From: Adineta vaga
Taxonomy: Eukaryota > Rotifera
Assembly (NCBI GenBank): GCA_021613535.1
Contig: CP075492.1
Location: forward strand, 20,212,001 to 20,276,000
Length of the DNA stretch: 64,000 bases
Direction: 5' to 3'
Shown: one piece after another, positions 36,006 to 46,687 of the stretch
How the letters are laid out: the number at the start of each line of letters is the position of its first letter
Position numbering within the stretch: the stretch's first letter is position 1
Program-made: the position numbers and the translations under genes
Notes under the pieces: generated by a model
Databases searched by the model: none
The model's input: only the letters and a program-made list of their open reading frames with translations
What the model was told of the DNA's origin: nothing

Positions 36006-38524
36006 ACGAGGGAGGTACCCGAAGTGTTTAATCGCTTTAGAGTCTATACTTTGGGCATATCGAGGTGACGTATAGATAACAACAACCCTAAAAGGATTTG
36101 GGCCCATGTCTCTTTTAGCCTGAGATATTCAAGTTTCAAGTTTCAAGTTTCATACGATAAAAGGAATTTTAATCCTATACTATGTATATTGTAAAACAAA
36201 AATAAGCTGTAAGTAGGAAATTCTATGATGAACTGGTTGCATCGCTAGAAATTAACTATAAAATTCAGAGTTTTTTTTTCATTTCTGTTGATCAGAGAAG
36301 CTTTTTGTATCGTATTACTCACTATTACGAACACGATAACTCATAAAGGATATACAGCAGATGCATATCATACGCATTCTTTCACGTTGTCTTGAAAATG
36401 ATAATAATCAAAAGTTCGATATAAAGAACATGTGCTACCGTGTGATATTTGTTAATCGAAAGAAGTATTTTTATCAAACTGTTCGTTCGTTGCATTTTTA
36501 CATAACTAAAACTATGAGTGATGCTAGAAAAATAGCGAAACTCTTGATGAACCGAATTACTGAGCGTGAAGAACCGGATCGTCGAAGCTTACGAGCAAAT
36601 CCATTCGAAGAGAAAATCGTGCGTTCCCTATTAGAAATAATTGACAGCGTTAACGATGCATATCGTTTGAAGTTGAATCAGAAACAACACTCGATTTCGA
36701 TGACGACGACGCATTTAGTGATTCCGAAGATGAAAATATGGACCGAGATTTCGATGAAACTGAAAATACTGAGAGTTCGCCCAACCAAATGAACTTTACC
36801 TTGGAATATATGAAAAAGGTCATTGATTACTATAATGCTTGCGACTCAAATGGAAGAAAGAAACATACATGGAAATCAGCAAAGCATCAATTTAAGGCTG
36901 TTCCTTGCCAGCAGTGTATTTCTCGTTTTCGTCATTACATTGAACAACATGGTACAAGACGAGAGAAAATACAAACTATAGATAATTTTGTATACGACAA
37001 ATTCGAAGAAGATCGCGAAAATGTTTTCTCTGTTCACGACCACGATTTGAAACGGTGAGCCCTTCAAAAAGCTGCTAAAGATTCGGTTCTAGATTTTAAA
37101 GCATCGAAACACTGGCTAGAGTCTTTTAAACATCGTCATAATATTTGTTCGAGAAAATCTACGAAAATAATGACCCGTCATCAAATAACTGATTCTGATA
37201 CTATAGACGCGTCTGCCGATTCCTTTGTAGCAAAAGTGAAACAAGAAATGAGTCATTACACACCTGAAGAAATTCTTAATACTGATCAGGCTGGCATCGA
37301 GCTAGAGATACACTCGACAAGAACTCTGTCGCATAAAGGTGAAGATGTTACTATAGCACGCGTAAAATCAAAGAATGCGACAACACATTCTTACACCATT
37401 CAACCAATAATAACTCTTGCCGGTCAACTTCTCGGTCCTGTCTTTATTTGCTTAAGGGAACCAAAGGCAAAGGTGAGCGATAGTGAGTTAACTTTAATCT
37501 TTTCTTCTATAATATGCGAACGTTGTTTTTACTAGATATCAAAAAGAAACTATTTGATGCCCCAAACGTGGTTGTAACGTGTAGTTCTTCAGGAAAACTC
37601 ACTGGCTCTTTGATAGAATATTGGCGAGATCACGTTCTTCGCCCATTTGCTTCATCAAATTCTCTTCTAATCTCGGACTACTGGCCGGGTCAATGAGACT
37701 CAAAGATATACTCCGCTGTTCAAGGATGTAAGAGATTAGAGATACCAGCTCATACTACGTCAGGCATTCAACCACTTGATGTCTATTTTAACAGACAATG
37801 GAAGGTATTCACTCGACGTATATTCGATCACGTTCAACTTGATGACATCGCCATCAACTTGTCTGAACGAAACAATATAGTACAATTGAATTCTGTTATT
37901 CATAATCAGGTGTCGTCGTCTCAATTTGTACCTATGATCAAGTATGCATGGTTTGCATCATGGTATGCTGATCAGGATCCAGGAAGTTTTAAGTCTGTCA
38001 ATGAAGTTTGCTTCAACATTGCTGCTGATGTTTGTCAACATTCGAGCTGTCACTCGTTATGCTTTATTCAATGCAGCCATTGTCAAAAACTACTCTGCTT
38101 CGAACATTTCTTTGAAGCTTACCACTATCATAAATAGATATCGGCCTTTTCTAGTGTGATACCACAGATTTCTTAGAAATGACTTTTATTAAAATAGACG
38201 GTTCATCGACTACGAGGCTTCCAAGAAAATAATTCTGATTAACAGAAATGAAAAAAAAACTCTGAATTTTATAGTTAATTTCTAGCGATGCAACCAGTTC
38301 ATCATAGAATTTCCTACTTACAGCTTATTTTTGTTTTACAATATACATAGTATAGGATTAAAATTCCTTTTATCGTATGAAACTTGAAACTTGAAACTTG
38401 AATATCTCAGGCTAAAAGAGACATGGGCCCAAATCCTTTTAGGGTTGTTGTTATCTATACGTCACCTCGATATGCCCAAAGTATAGACTCTAAAGCGATT
38501 AAACACTTCGGGTACCTCCCTCGT
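36006..38524 (+). mobile_element. Tigger/pogo-like DNA transposon with ~275-bp inverted repeats
   Basis: The left end ACGAGGGAGGTACCCGAAG is matched by its exact inverse ending at 38524, and the inverted repeats continue to about 36280 and 38247, including a triplicated TTTCAAG run. Flanks are CGACTG on the left and AAGTTT on the right: no TA or longer duplication. The left flank is array unit 3; the right flank is unrelated to the array. The element encodes the broken transposase at 36514-38137. Confidence 0.85.
36514..38137 (+). pseudogene. DDE transposase (Tigger/CENP-B type), interrupted
   Basis: Reading across frames gives an acidic N-terminus, a helix-turn-helix DNA-binding part about 36840-37160 (WL-x2-FK-x-RH motif near 37115), then the DDE core: Asn-Thr-Asp-Gln near 37280, Leu-Leu-Ile-Ser-Asp near 37675, and Gln-Pro-Leu-Asp-Val near 37775. 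Breaks: a one-base frameshift near 36660, TGA at 37056-37058 where the family usually has Trp, and TGA just after the second Asp motif (37694-37696). A short GT-AG intron (about 37472-37537) is present. Cys/His residues at the C-terminus may form a zinc knuckle. Not functional as sequenced. Confidence 0.75.
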
Positions 38525-39762
38525 AAGTTTAATTTTGCCTATGACATATATGTATATGTGACCATGGAGAGAATGGAAAGAACCATATATCATGACGGGT
38601 TGAATGGTTTATTTTCCAAACACGCCATACGCTTCTTTTATTCGCTAGTAGAATAAAGGAAAGAAATAACCAACATAAGTGAGTTACGCTATAACAATAA
38701 GTTATCTGGAAAAAGAGAGTGGTGATATTGGCCTTGTTCGAATCACAATAGGTAATTTCCTTTTTGGAGATAGATTCTTCCCATTCGTTAACATAACATT
38801 AGTCATGAGCAAGGCCATCAGGTGATTAACCAAAGAGAGAGACTAGGACTATTTACTGTGGTTCTTTCCCTTTCGTTTCGACATGTCTTTCATATATATA
38901 TATATATATATATACTGACAAACAGCGTATTGTTATTATTTGGTATTACTGTAATCTAGTGTGGATAAGGTAAGGTTGTAAAAACAACTAGCGGTCATCC
39001 TTTAGATTCGCTGACCCTTTTCTGAAAGAATTATAATAAGACTGAGGATATTTCGATAGTTCGATTAACAAAGAACTCAAAGAGCATCTTGCGACACTCT
39101 TCAGTCAAAATAAGACTTATACGAGAGAATTTACTAGTTTCGTTGTGGCGAGCGAGAAAACTTCTGTAGTGCCCGATGTATCAATGTCATTTGGAATAGA
39201 TGTAGCTTCGAAATTCTCGTTGAAATCAACGGAATTGGCGAGATAAAGACGATGTATAAGAAATAGAATAGAATATTGTTTGATCCTCAGAACATGAAGC
39301 AGTAGTGGCGATGGTAGGATGCAGAGATTCGGGTATCAGTAGTGAAAAGGCGATGACCACATTTGGACCCATTTGTTGTTCATCAATGCGCGGTTTTTTA
39401 TGAGAAGAGACGAAATAACACTCAATAATGTGACGTTTCTCGGAATTTGTCTTTCAATTTCAAGCTAGTTTTTCATCAAGAAAAAGGCAAACATAGTAAC
39501 TTCAATTGTAGTAGACTGTTTAAGCAGCCAACAAAAAAACCTAATAAAACTGTTTTAGTTGAAACTGCCCTTACTCGACACAGTTCTTCCGTATAAGAAT
39601 CAACGATTGCTTCAAAACTCTTTACAAGAGTTTAAAAGAGCTAAAAAAATTCCGGAGAAAGGGGGCTCAGCCCCTCTTCGCCCCCCCTCCCCCTCTCCCA
39701 TTGGCGCCACCGCTACTTAGCTGCATTATTCACATTTCAGATCTTCATCGTTTCATCTAAAA
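38525..39762. other. Intergenic DNA between the Tigger-like element and the phosphatase gene
   Basis: No gene recognised. It contains a TA microsatellite near 38890-38915 and, just before the phosphatase start, a G-then-C-rich tract (39660-39715, with GGGGGCTCAGCCCC) that looks like the end of a dispersed repeat. Confidence 0.4.
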
Positions 39763-40786
39763 ATGTCACCGGGATCCCACCGTAATATGGACAAAATCGA
39801 TGAGATAATCTATCTGGGCAATCTCGACGCACTGGTTCACCTGCCCAGATCCTTCACTCATGTTATCAGTGTCCTTAGTGACAAATCGAGTTTGCCAAAC
39901 GATCGTATTGTACAAGAGCATTTATTCATCGAAGCCGAAGATCACCCTGAAGAAGATCTGATGTCACAGTTTGGAATATGCTATGATTTCCTTACCAATG
40001 CAATGAGTCAGTATTCCAAGCCAAAAATATTCGTCCACTGTCGTGCTGGCATCAGTCGAAGTCCAACGATTGTCATGATGTTTTTAATTAGAAAAAATCG
40101 ATGGAGTTTTAGCGCAGCTTACGAATATTTAAAGAGAAAACGACCGGTGGTTTCTATCAATTCAGGTAAGAATAGTCTAGAGGGAACATTCCAGTCAAAG
40201 AAGTCATTTTACTTTGAGCATCATAAGTTCGAAAAGTAGAAAGGTTATGGAGAATCGAATAGACTAAGCAGAATCATTTGCATGATTTAATGCGCAAAAG
40301 CTAAGCGAAATGTTTCTTTCGACTGTCTGCGTTTTTGGCTTTTATCATTCATAAGAGACAAACATCATTTTCTCATCAACATGCCATTATTGTTCTCAAA
40401 GCTAATGTCAAGATTGATGCATTTTTCGGCTAAAAATAAGCAAAGCGCATCAACCTTTGTTCATGGTCTTTGTTGTGACCAGTAAGATTTTTTCTACGAT
40501 GAAAAAAACTAAACAGAGGATGAAATATCCTCAAAAGAGGCTCATGACGCTTAAATCAGCGTATGAATGTGGTGTATGCTCTGATAAATCTTTTTCTCGC
40601 TTATACCTCCGCGAGAATTTAATGCTCGTTATAAGCAAATATATTCCTGTATTCGTTCTTAAACTCTTTTCCATAGATCAACAGTGTTAGGATTTATCCC
40701 TTAGTTTATCTTATGTTATCAATGAAAGAAAGAAAAGACGAAAAAAAGAACGAGAAGAAGAATCTCTCGTAAGTAAAAGTGACAGG

Positions 40787-40831
<45 letters not shown>

Positions 40832-41933
40832 AAACAAAGAGATGGACGAGAAGATATCTTATGATATCATTTTAACAAACGAGTAGTGCCTGGAAAAGAT
40901 GTATAGGCGATAACAAGAATGAAAGTGATTTGAAAGACATGTGAGTCATGGACCCGTCACAAACAGAATCAATCTTTATTCAAGGGTTCATGACACTTGA
41001 TACTAAACCGGGTATTTGTAGATTGATGTTATGTAAGTATGAAAAAAGATCCTAAGAACGAAGAAAATAATACAATGATACATCCGTTGGTAACCAGGGA
41101 CAAACACTCGTATAGTTATAAACGGAAAAAGGATTTATCAGTGGGTACATCACATTGATAAGCTGATTTAAGTGCCATAAACCTGTTTTACAAGTATATC
41201 ATTGTCTGCTTTTTTGCAGTGAACTTCGATATGTTAGTAATAACCTAATCATTTTGATTGGTCAATGTTTCACTATATAGTACGTGATGAAATCCCTAAA
41301 TCATAATGAGTTAGGGAAACAGATCACAGACTCTTGTTTCAAAAAAAGACAAAACCAGAGTATCATGATTTTCCAAGTCAGTCGTGAGCAGTTTAGTTGA
41401 GTGAATATATATCGAAATAAAAAGCACTTGCACATCTACATACACAATAAGTATTACATCTGTCAAGGGCTAATTCCCAAATAAATCACATTTGAAATCA
41501 CTTTTAATGGTAGAGAAATTACTATTAAGAAAAAAGAATTTTTTCTCAAGTTTTTTTTGCAAACACCTGTATAAATTTTCGGTTTTGTTCTGATATATCA
41601 TATTTTGAACAATGAGATGTCAACCATAATCGAAATGCTCTAACGAACCTACTCTTTTTGTTTTATATAGGTTTCAAAGAGCAACTGAAGAAATTTGCTA
41701 CCATGATGAAAAGACTGGAGCCGGGATACTATTTTGAAGGTCCAGGTTTTGAAAAAATCTTGGGAAGAAGAGGAGACAGAAAATTGATTCCGTACGAACG
41801 AAAATTAAGAAGATCATCGTCATATGAGTCCAGTTTATACGAGTCAGACTCGGACGAAGAAGATGTTCTTATTGCGTTCGGTTACCTACAAATACAACCG
41901 ATTGCATTACAAACGGTGGTTGCATACTGTTAG
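39763..41933 (+). CDS. Dual-specificity protein phosphatase (exons 39763-40165 and 41671-41933)
   Basis: Predicted 221 aa. Exon 1 encodes the DSP fold with the signature HCRAGISRS at 92-100 (nucleophile Cys93, Arg98) and a likely general-acid Asp60 in Ala-Glu-Asp-His. The exon ends CAG/GTAAGA and joins in phase 1 to TATATAG/GTTTCAAAG, restoring the family pattern Asn-Ser-Gly-Phe-x-x-Gln-Leu. The C-terminal ~70 residues are Arg-rich then Ser/Asp/Glu-rich and have no domain I know. It hydrolyses phospho-Tyr/Ser/Thr; the substrate cannot be told. The 1505-bp intron is long for this window and contains an orphan copy of the peptide promoter module. Reading through without splicing would give a 158-aa form ending at 40239 that lacks the last helix. 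Confidence 0.85.
40787..40870 (-). promoter_or_regulatory. Orphan palindrome + TA/GA module in the phosphatase intron
   Basis: GACGAGAAGATATC and ATGATATCAT at 40845-40870, then a GA tract and a TA run (40787-40809), in the same order as the peptide promoters but with the TATA box replaced by the TA repeat. Downstream on the minus strand I found no GPAAY-type peptide. Probably a relic or a dispersed repeat. Confidence 0.45.
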
Positions 41934-42541
41934 GAAGTGATTGACTATGTTAGCGTCAACGGTTGTTACTTTATGACGCTATCTTGTACACATATACTTG
42001 TATATGTGTTTTCTTTTCTTTCCTCTTCTATACTTCATTTTAGTCAATACATACACGTTTTCTTTCTTTCTTTTGGATTGTAGCTCTCTCTTGATCATCA
42101 TGTCTTCATGATGATCTTCTTTGTTATATCTTCTCTTTCGTTTTCATCTCTTTTCATCGTGTTATTATTTTTCATTTTTACTTTATTTTCCCTGTCTATG
42201 TCTCGTTATACATATAGAAATGTTTTTCTATTTTCATCTCAGTTATTGTTATTATTTTTTTTCTGTCTTTGTTTATCCCCAAATAAACGTGGTCATCAGC
42301 ATCACTTATCTTCTGTTCTTTATTACTGTGTCTGGTAGGATTATTACTTTATATTTTTGGTGAGATTTCTCGATCATTGTAGTTCTGGCCTTTCGTAGAT
42401 ATCGGAGGTTAGAGTTTTAGTCACATCCCCATCTCGAGTACCTCACAATTGGTGGAGAAGTTGGGCAACTTTCGCCTTGTTCGTCATAGTGCATATATAT
42501 ATATATATGTGTAATCAACTTTACCTAAAATCGTTGCATTA
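41934..42541. other. Intergenic T-rich DNA after the phosphatase
   Basis: T-rich with AATAAA near 42283 and a TA run near 42494. The overlapping hydrophobic ORFs at 42108-42363 are low-complexity and not believed. Confidence 0.4.
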
Positions 42542-43534
42542 CTGACATAATCTCAAAAACAAAAACCTCGAAAGCAAAAATATCGAAAATATATTGTCGA
42601 AAAATAATTCTCATTACGAATGGAAACATGAAATCTAAGATGATCAGAATTTAAAATTTAATATTTTTCACAGCAAAATATGATACAATTCGTGTGTTTA
42701 TGATAAACTGATTTGTATATGATTCATCTTCAATTACTATTGGTTCATTTTCTTTCATTTATCGAGGATTTAACCATTATAACACTTAAAATACTTATTG
42801 ATATTAGTTATGATATCTAATCAGATTTCTTTTACTAATACAGGCTGTTATTCTTTATTCATATAGATATATTCTATCTTTCTTTCGTTTGTCGAGGCGT
42901 CTTTTCTTTGTCTTCACGTAATATATTTAACTTTTCGTTCACTCCTGCGTTTACATCGATCAGTCAATACAAACTATTTACATTCCTCTACACCGCTCCT
43001 ATCCTCTATAAATACAGCTCATTTTATTGTTCTTCTATCATCTCTCTCCATTTTTTCATCTTACAACTATGTCACCGTCCGATTCAAACAAACAACCGAC
43101 CAACCATTATGTTCATCACAAGCAACAAGAAAAAGCGTCTTCTCGTTATCGATGGTTTTATTTTCCAGCAAAACAAATGTACGGACAAGGTTACCTATGG
43201 GGTCTGTCAAGAGAAAATGTGTGATATGGGTGTTCATCTTAATAATAATGATTTATTCATTAAATTTACAAAACCTAATCATACACATATGCCTGCACCT
43301 GAGAAATTCGAAGTTCCAAAAATGTTATTGAAGGTGAAAAGTCATATCAGTTGTGAGACAACCGCTGTTGGTAAAATCTATATTGAAGAACTTTCTCGAA
43401 GCAATCTGTCAACAACAGCACTTGTTATCGCTAATACAGCTAAAGAAGCCAGTGTGTAAAAAAGGTCGTTGCTCAAAAAAAACATTCTTCACTTTTAGAT
43501 CATGGATTACATCAAGTTCGTCGTCAAGATATTA

Positions 43535-44401
43535 GGTTGTCCACAAAGTTCGTGCAACTATTGTTCTGCTGCAAGCGTGAAACATATGGTTTCCAGCATT
43601 GTGTAGAGCGTCCATTTTTAGGATGGTACACCGATGTTGACTTAACTACTTCATTGTCTTCTTGAAGAAAATAATGACATTTTAACACTCCGATGTGTCA
43701 TTTTCAAATATAATGCTAGTACCAGTACTTTAGTGTCTATGCATCTGCATACTTAGATAGGATCTGCAAGTAAGATTTATAGGATAAGTACAATTTCATA
43801 CGGCGCAGAATCTACAGCGGTCAAAATAAAAAAATGTTGCTTTCAAATTTTCAAGTCTTCCAGATGAAGTATTGAGGGTGCTCCAGAGATCGTTGGAATA
43901 ATCTTTCATATCTGATCATAGAATCTCGAAATTCAGAGATTGCCTGTTGAAAGAGTAACGAAAATTCTATGTGTGGGTGAATTTTCGGAGCGATCGAACG
44001 AGATTTCGAAGTGGTGCGCAAATATTTTGACAAAAAATGCGCATTTTATTTTCGAGTTTTTGCGCCTCCATATTGCATCGTCCTCAAAATGGGTTTTCCG
44101 ACACTTAACCGATTGAAACTTCAAACCAACATAGTACACCATGAAGCCTTCGATCAGCTCTACAAAACTATGAATCCAATTTCTGAAACATACATCTCAT
44201 TGATATTTAACTTCGAAGTATGACATCTAAAACATGGATACATCTGGGTGTTAAAATGTCATTATTTTCTCCAAGAAGACAATGAAGTAGTTAGGTCAAC
44301 ATTGGTGTACCATCCTAAAAATGGACGCTCTACACAATGCTGGAAACCATATGTTTCACGCTTGCAGTAGAATAGTAGTTGCACGAACTTTGTGGACAAC
44401 C
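43535..44401. mobile_element. TIR element inserted in the MULE (about 155-bp arms)
   Basis: Inverted arms 43535-43690 and 44246-44401 start GGTTGTCCACAAAGTTCG, similar in style to mariner-type ends, with TA just outside the left end and a degraded site on the right. The MULE reading frame resumes directly after the right end. The ~550-bp interior has no recognisable transposase. Confidence 0.75.
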
Positions 44402-44930
44402 TGATACATCAAATCTTCCATCATCAATGAACTTTGATATTCCATTATATTATAAAAAAAACAACTGATGGTCAACGGTATTTACTTTCTGATTGAATTC
44501 AATCTGTTGATGGAATTGTTAGTAAACGTATTATTGTTTATGCAACAGATGAACAACTTCGTCTCCTATTTACATCATCACATATTATGACGGATGGTAC
44601 ATTTGATACTTGTCCGCCGCATTTTGATCAAATTTATTCTATTCATGCGGTCAAAAATAGTCAAAGTAAATTATTTTTATCATACTTGTAAATGACTTCT
44701 ATCAAATATCTTAAAATAGGTTATCTCTCGGTCATTTCTATTCTTTGTGGTCGATCTAGTGTCATTTACAAAGAATTATTTTCAATACCCACTAATCACG
44801 CTCATCGTCGTGGATTAACATTCAATCCTAAAATCATAACAACTGATTTTGAAACAACTATGATTAAATCAATAGCCGATGAATTGAGTCCCTTCATATA
44901 TTCTCTTTTTCATTGATTTTTGTGTACTCA

Positions 44931-45704
44931 AAAAGTGAGTACACTACTAAAATCGGTCTGTATGTCCGTCCGTCCGTTCGTTTATCCGATAACTCTCGAA
45001 AAGTTTGCGCTATTGACAGGAATTTTTCTTCCGCAGGTTGGTCTCATGAATATCTCGGTCGAGTTCGAAGATGAGAAGGATCCGTCAAGAAATGGCTGAG
45101 ATATCGTAAAAATTCTAAAAAATGACCCCATGAGTCGTGAGGGAGAGTACAGGGATTTTCAAAAACAAACTTTTTTCCGCCACATATATTGCTGTAGTCA
45201 GCTTCAAGACAGCAACCACGTCTTGAAAAGCTGTTCTATGCAGGTAACCTTGGGACCTCATAGGCTATACTACCTGCGTACCCTTAGGTCCTCATGTCCT
45301 ATACTATAGAAGTACCCTTCGATCCTCAAGTCCCATACTATGGGGGTACCCTTAGGTCCTCAACTCCTATACTATGGGGGTACCCTTGGATCCTCATGTC
45401 CTATATTATGAGGGACCCTTGGGTCCTCAAGTCCTATACTTTGGGGTAGCCATGGCTTCTTTTATGCTATAGCGCGGAGATGGCTCGGGTTCTCCAGTTT
45501 TAAGCGATGATGGTATTCTGGAGTTTTGCATGAACTCTCTCTAGCTGTCATGAAATTGTCTCGGAAGTAGCGTTATAGGAAGATCTCGTTTGGGTTCGCA
45601 ATACTCGGCTGCCCGGACGTGTCTTTTGTTACTCATTGTACAATCTTGATATGATACTTAGAGTGCTTTGTAGCTTAAGTCTCATACACTTTTTAGAGTA
45701 CACA
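44931..45704. mobile_element. Second TIR element inserted in the MULE
   Basis: Left end TGTGTACTCAAAAAGTG and right end CACTTTTTAGAGTACACA are imperfect inverses. The interior has CCGTCCGTCCG, a pyrimidine-rich part and a ~43-bp tandem repeat at 45225-45450. No coding capacity seen. Confidence 0.6.
45225..45450. repeat. ~43-bp tandem repeat
   Basis: Five to six units with the core TACCCTTNGGTCCTCA, then TCCTATACTATGGGGG, inside the second inserted element. Confidence 0.8.
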
Positions 45705-46687
45705 TAACTTTCGGATAAAATCCGAAGTTTTCGCATTTATTTTCACAATCTTTAGTTTCCTAATGCAGACATGATGGTTGTTATTTTCATTTTATGAATT
45801 CAATTGTTATACAAATTCAAAGTCTTAATCTTGTTATCGTATATCGTGACGATGAGATTGCACGTTCTATTGTACGTCAACTCATGATACTTCCTCTCAT
45901 TCCTCTTAATCAAATTCAATCGGTGTTCGGTCAAATTGTTATTACAGCACCTGATGTGATAAAACCATTAGTTGATTATTTCGAAGGTTATTGGATCAGA
46001 AAAATGCGGTGGACTTAATGGAATGTTCATGGAATGGAATTTCGAACGAACAATTTTGTAGAGGGTAAAGATTTCTTCTTTTGCTAAAGTAATTGCTCTC
46101 ATTAGGTTGGAATCATCGATTTAACCGTTTGATTGGAAAGTTCCATCCGAACGTGTGGCATTTGTTCGATTGCTTTCGTATGGAAGAAGTATATGTACGA
46201 CAAGCGATGTTAAAAACAATCATGGAGGAGAAAAAGCAAGTCAAGAACAAAGCGACTATTTTTCAAGAACGACTCGATTCTCTTCAATCTTAATTTGATA
46301 ACAAAACGATTGCAATCGACGCATTTACTCAAGGATTAACTCTTGATAGCAACAAAAATTTAATTTTTTTAATTCTAATTACGTTTAAACGTTGTATGTG
46401 ATGAACAAATTATCACGAATATTCTACATGAAAATAAAATAAACTATATTACCTTACAAATACTGTTCTACTATTAACTGTCATGATTCTAACTTGTTCT
46501 ATTATTATAAATATTTTTCGATATTTTTGATTTTCGATTTTTTTTGCTTTCGATATTGCACGTTTTCGAGATTAGAAATTTTCGGAATATTTCTTTTTCG
46601 AGATTTTATTTTCGAAATTTTTGCTTTCGAGATTTTTTTTCGCGATTTTGTCAGCATACCGAGATCTAGTGTGTTCTATAAAATTTG

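Larger units (their letters stand above)
43100..46293 (+). pseudogene. FLYWCH-MULE transposase, broken
   Basis: About 43105-43300 encodes a FLYWCH zinc finger (Leu-Leu-Val-x-Asp-Gly-Phe, then Cys-x4-Cys and His-x-His). After the first insertion, 44403-44900 gives the MULE core: Leu-Pro-Ser-Ser, then Met-Thr-Asp-Gly-Thr-Phe-Asp at about 44588 (first catalytic Asp) and Thr-Thr-Asp-Phe-Glu near 44842. After the second insertion, 45794-46293 gives the C-terminus with Arg-Thr-Asn-Asn-Phe-Val-Glu-Gly and Trp-Asn-His-Arg-Phe. Stops and frameshifts are frequent (for example at 43457-43459, near 44500 and 46016-46018). Not functional. Confidence 0.7.
42542..46654 (+). mobile_element. FLYWCH-type MULE transposon with nested insertions
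   Basis: Imperfect terminal inverted repeats, rich in TCGAAA motifs, run about 42542-42610 (starting CTGACA, with CCTCGAAAGCAAAAAT) and about 46500-46654 (inverse). Between them are a FLYWCH zinc-finger reading frame and a Mutator-like transposase, split by two smaller TIR elements (43535-44401 and 44931-45704). No target-site duplication was found by eye. Confidence 0.65.

Noticed and set aside
38730-38760. tRNA-like GTTCGAATC word
   Set aside because: No matching stems or anticodon arm around it.
40457-40690. 77-codon plus ORF in the phosphatase intron
   Set aside because: No domain, no promoter, and it lies inside a well supported intron.
42108-42363. Two overlapping hydrophobic plus ORFs after the phosphatase
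   Set aside because: T-rich low-complexity sequence, no start context or family motif.
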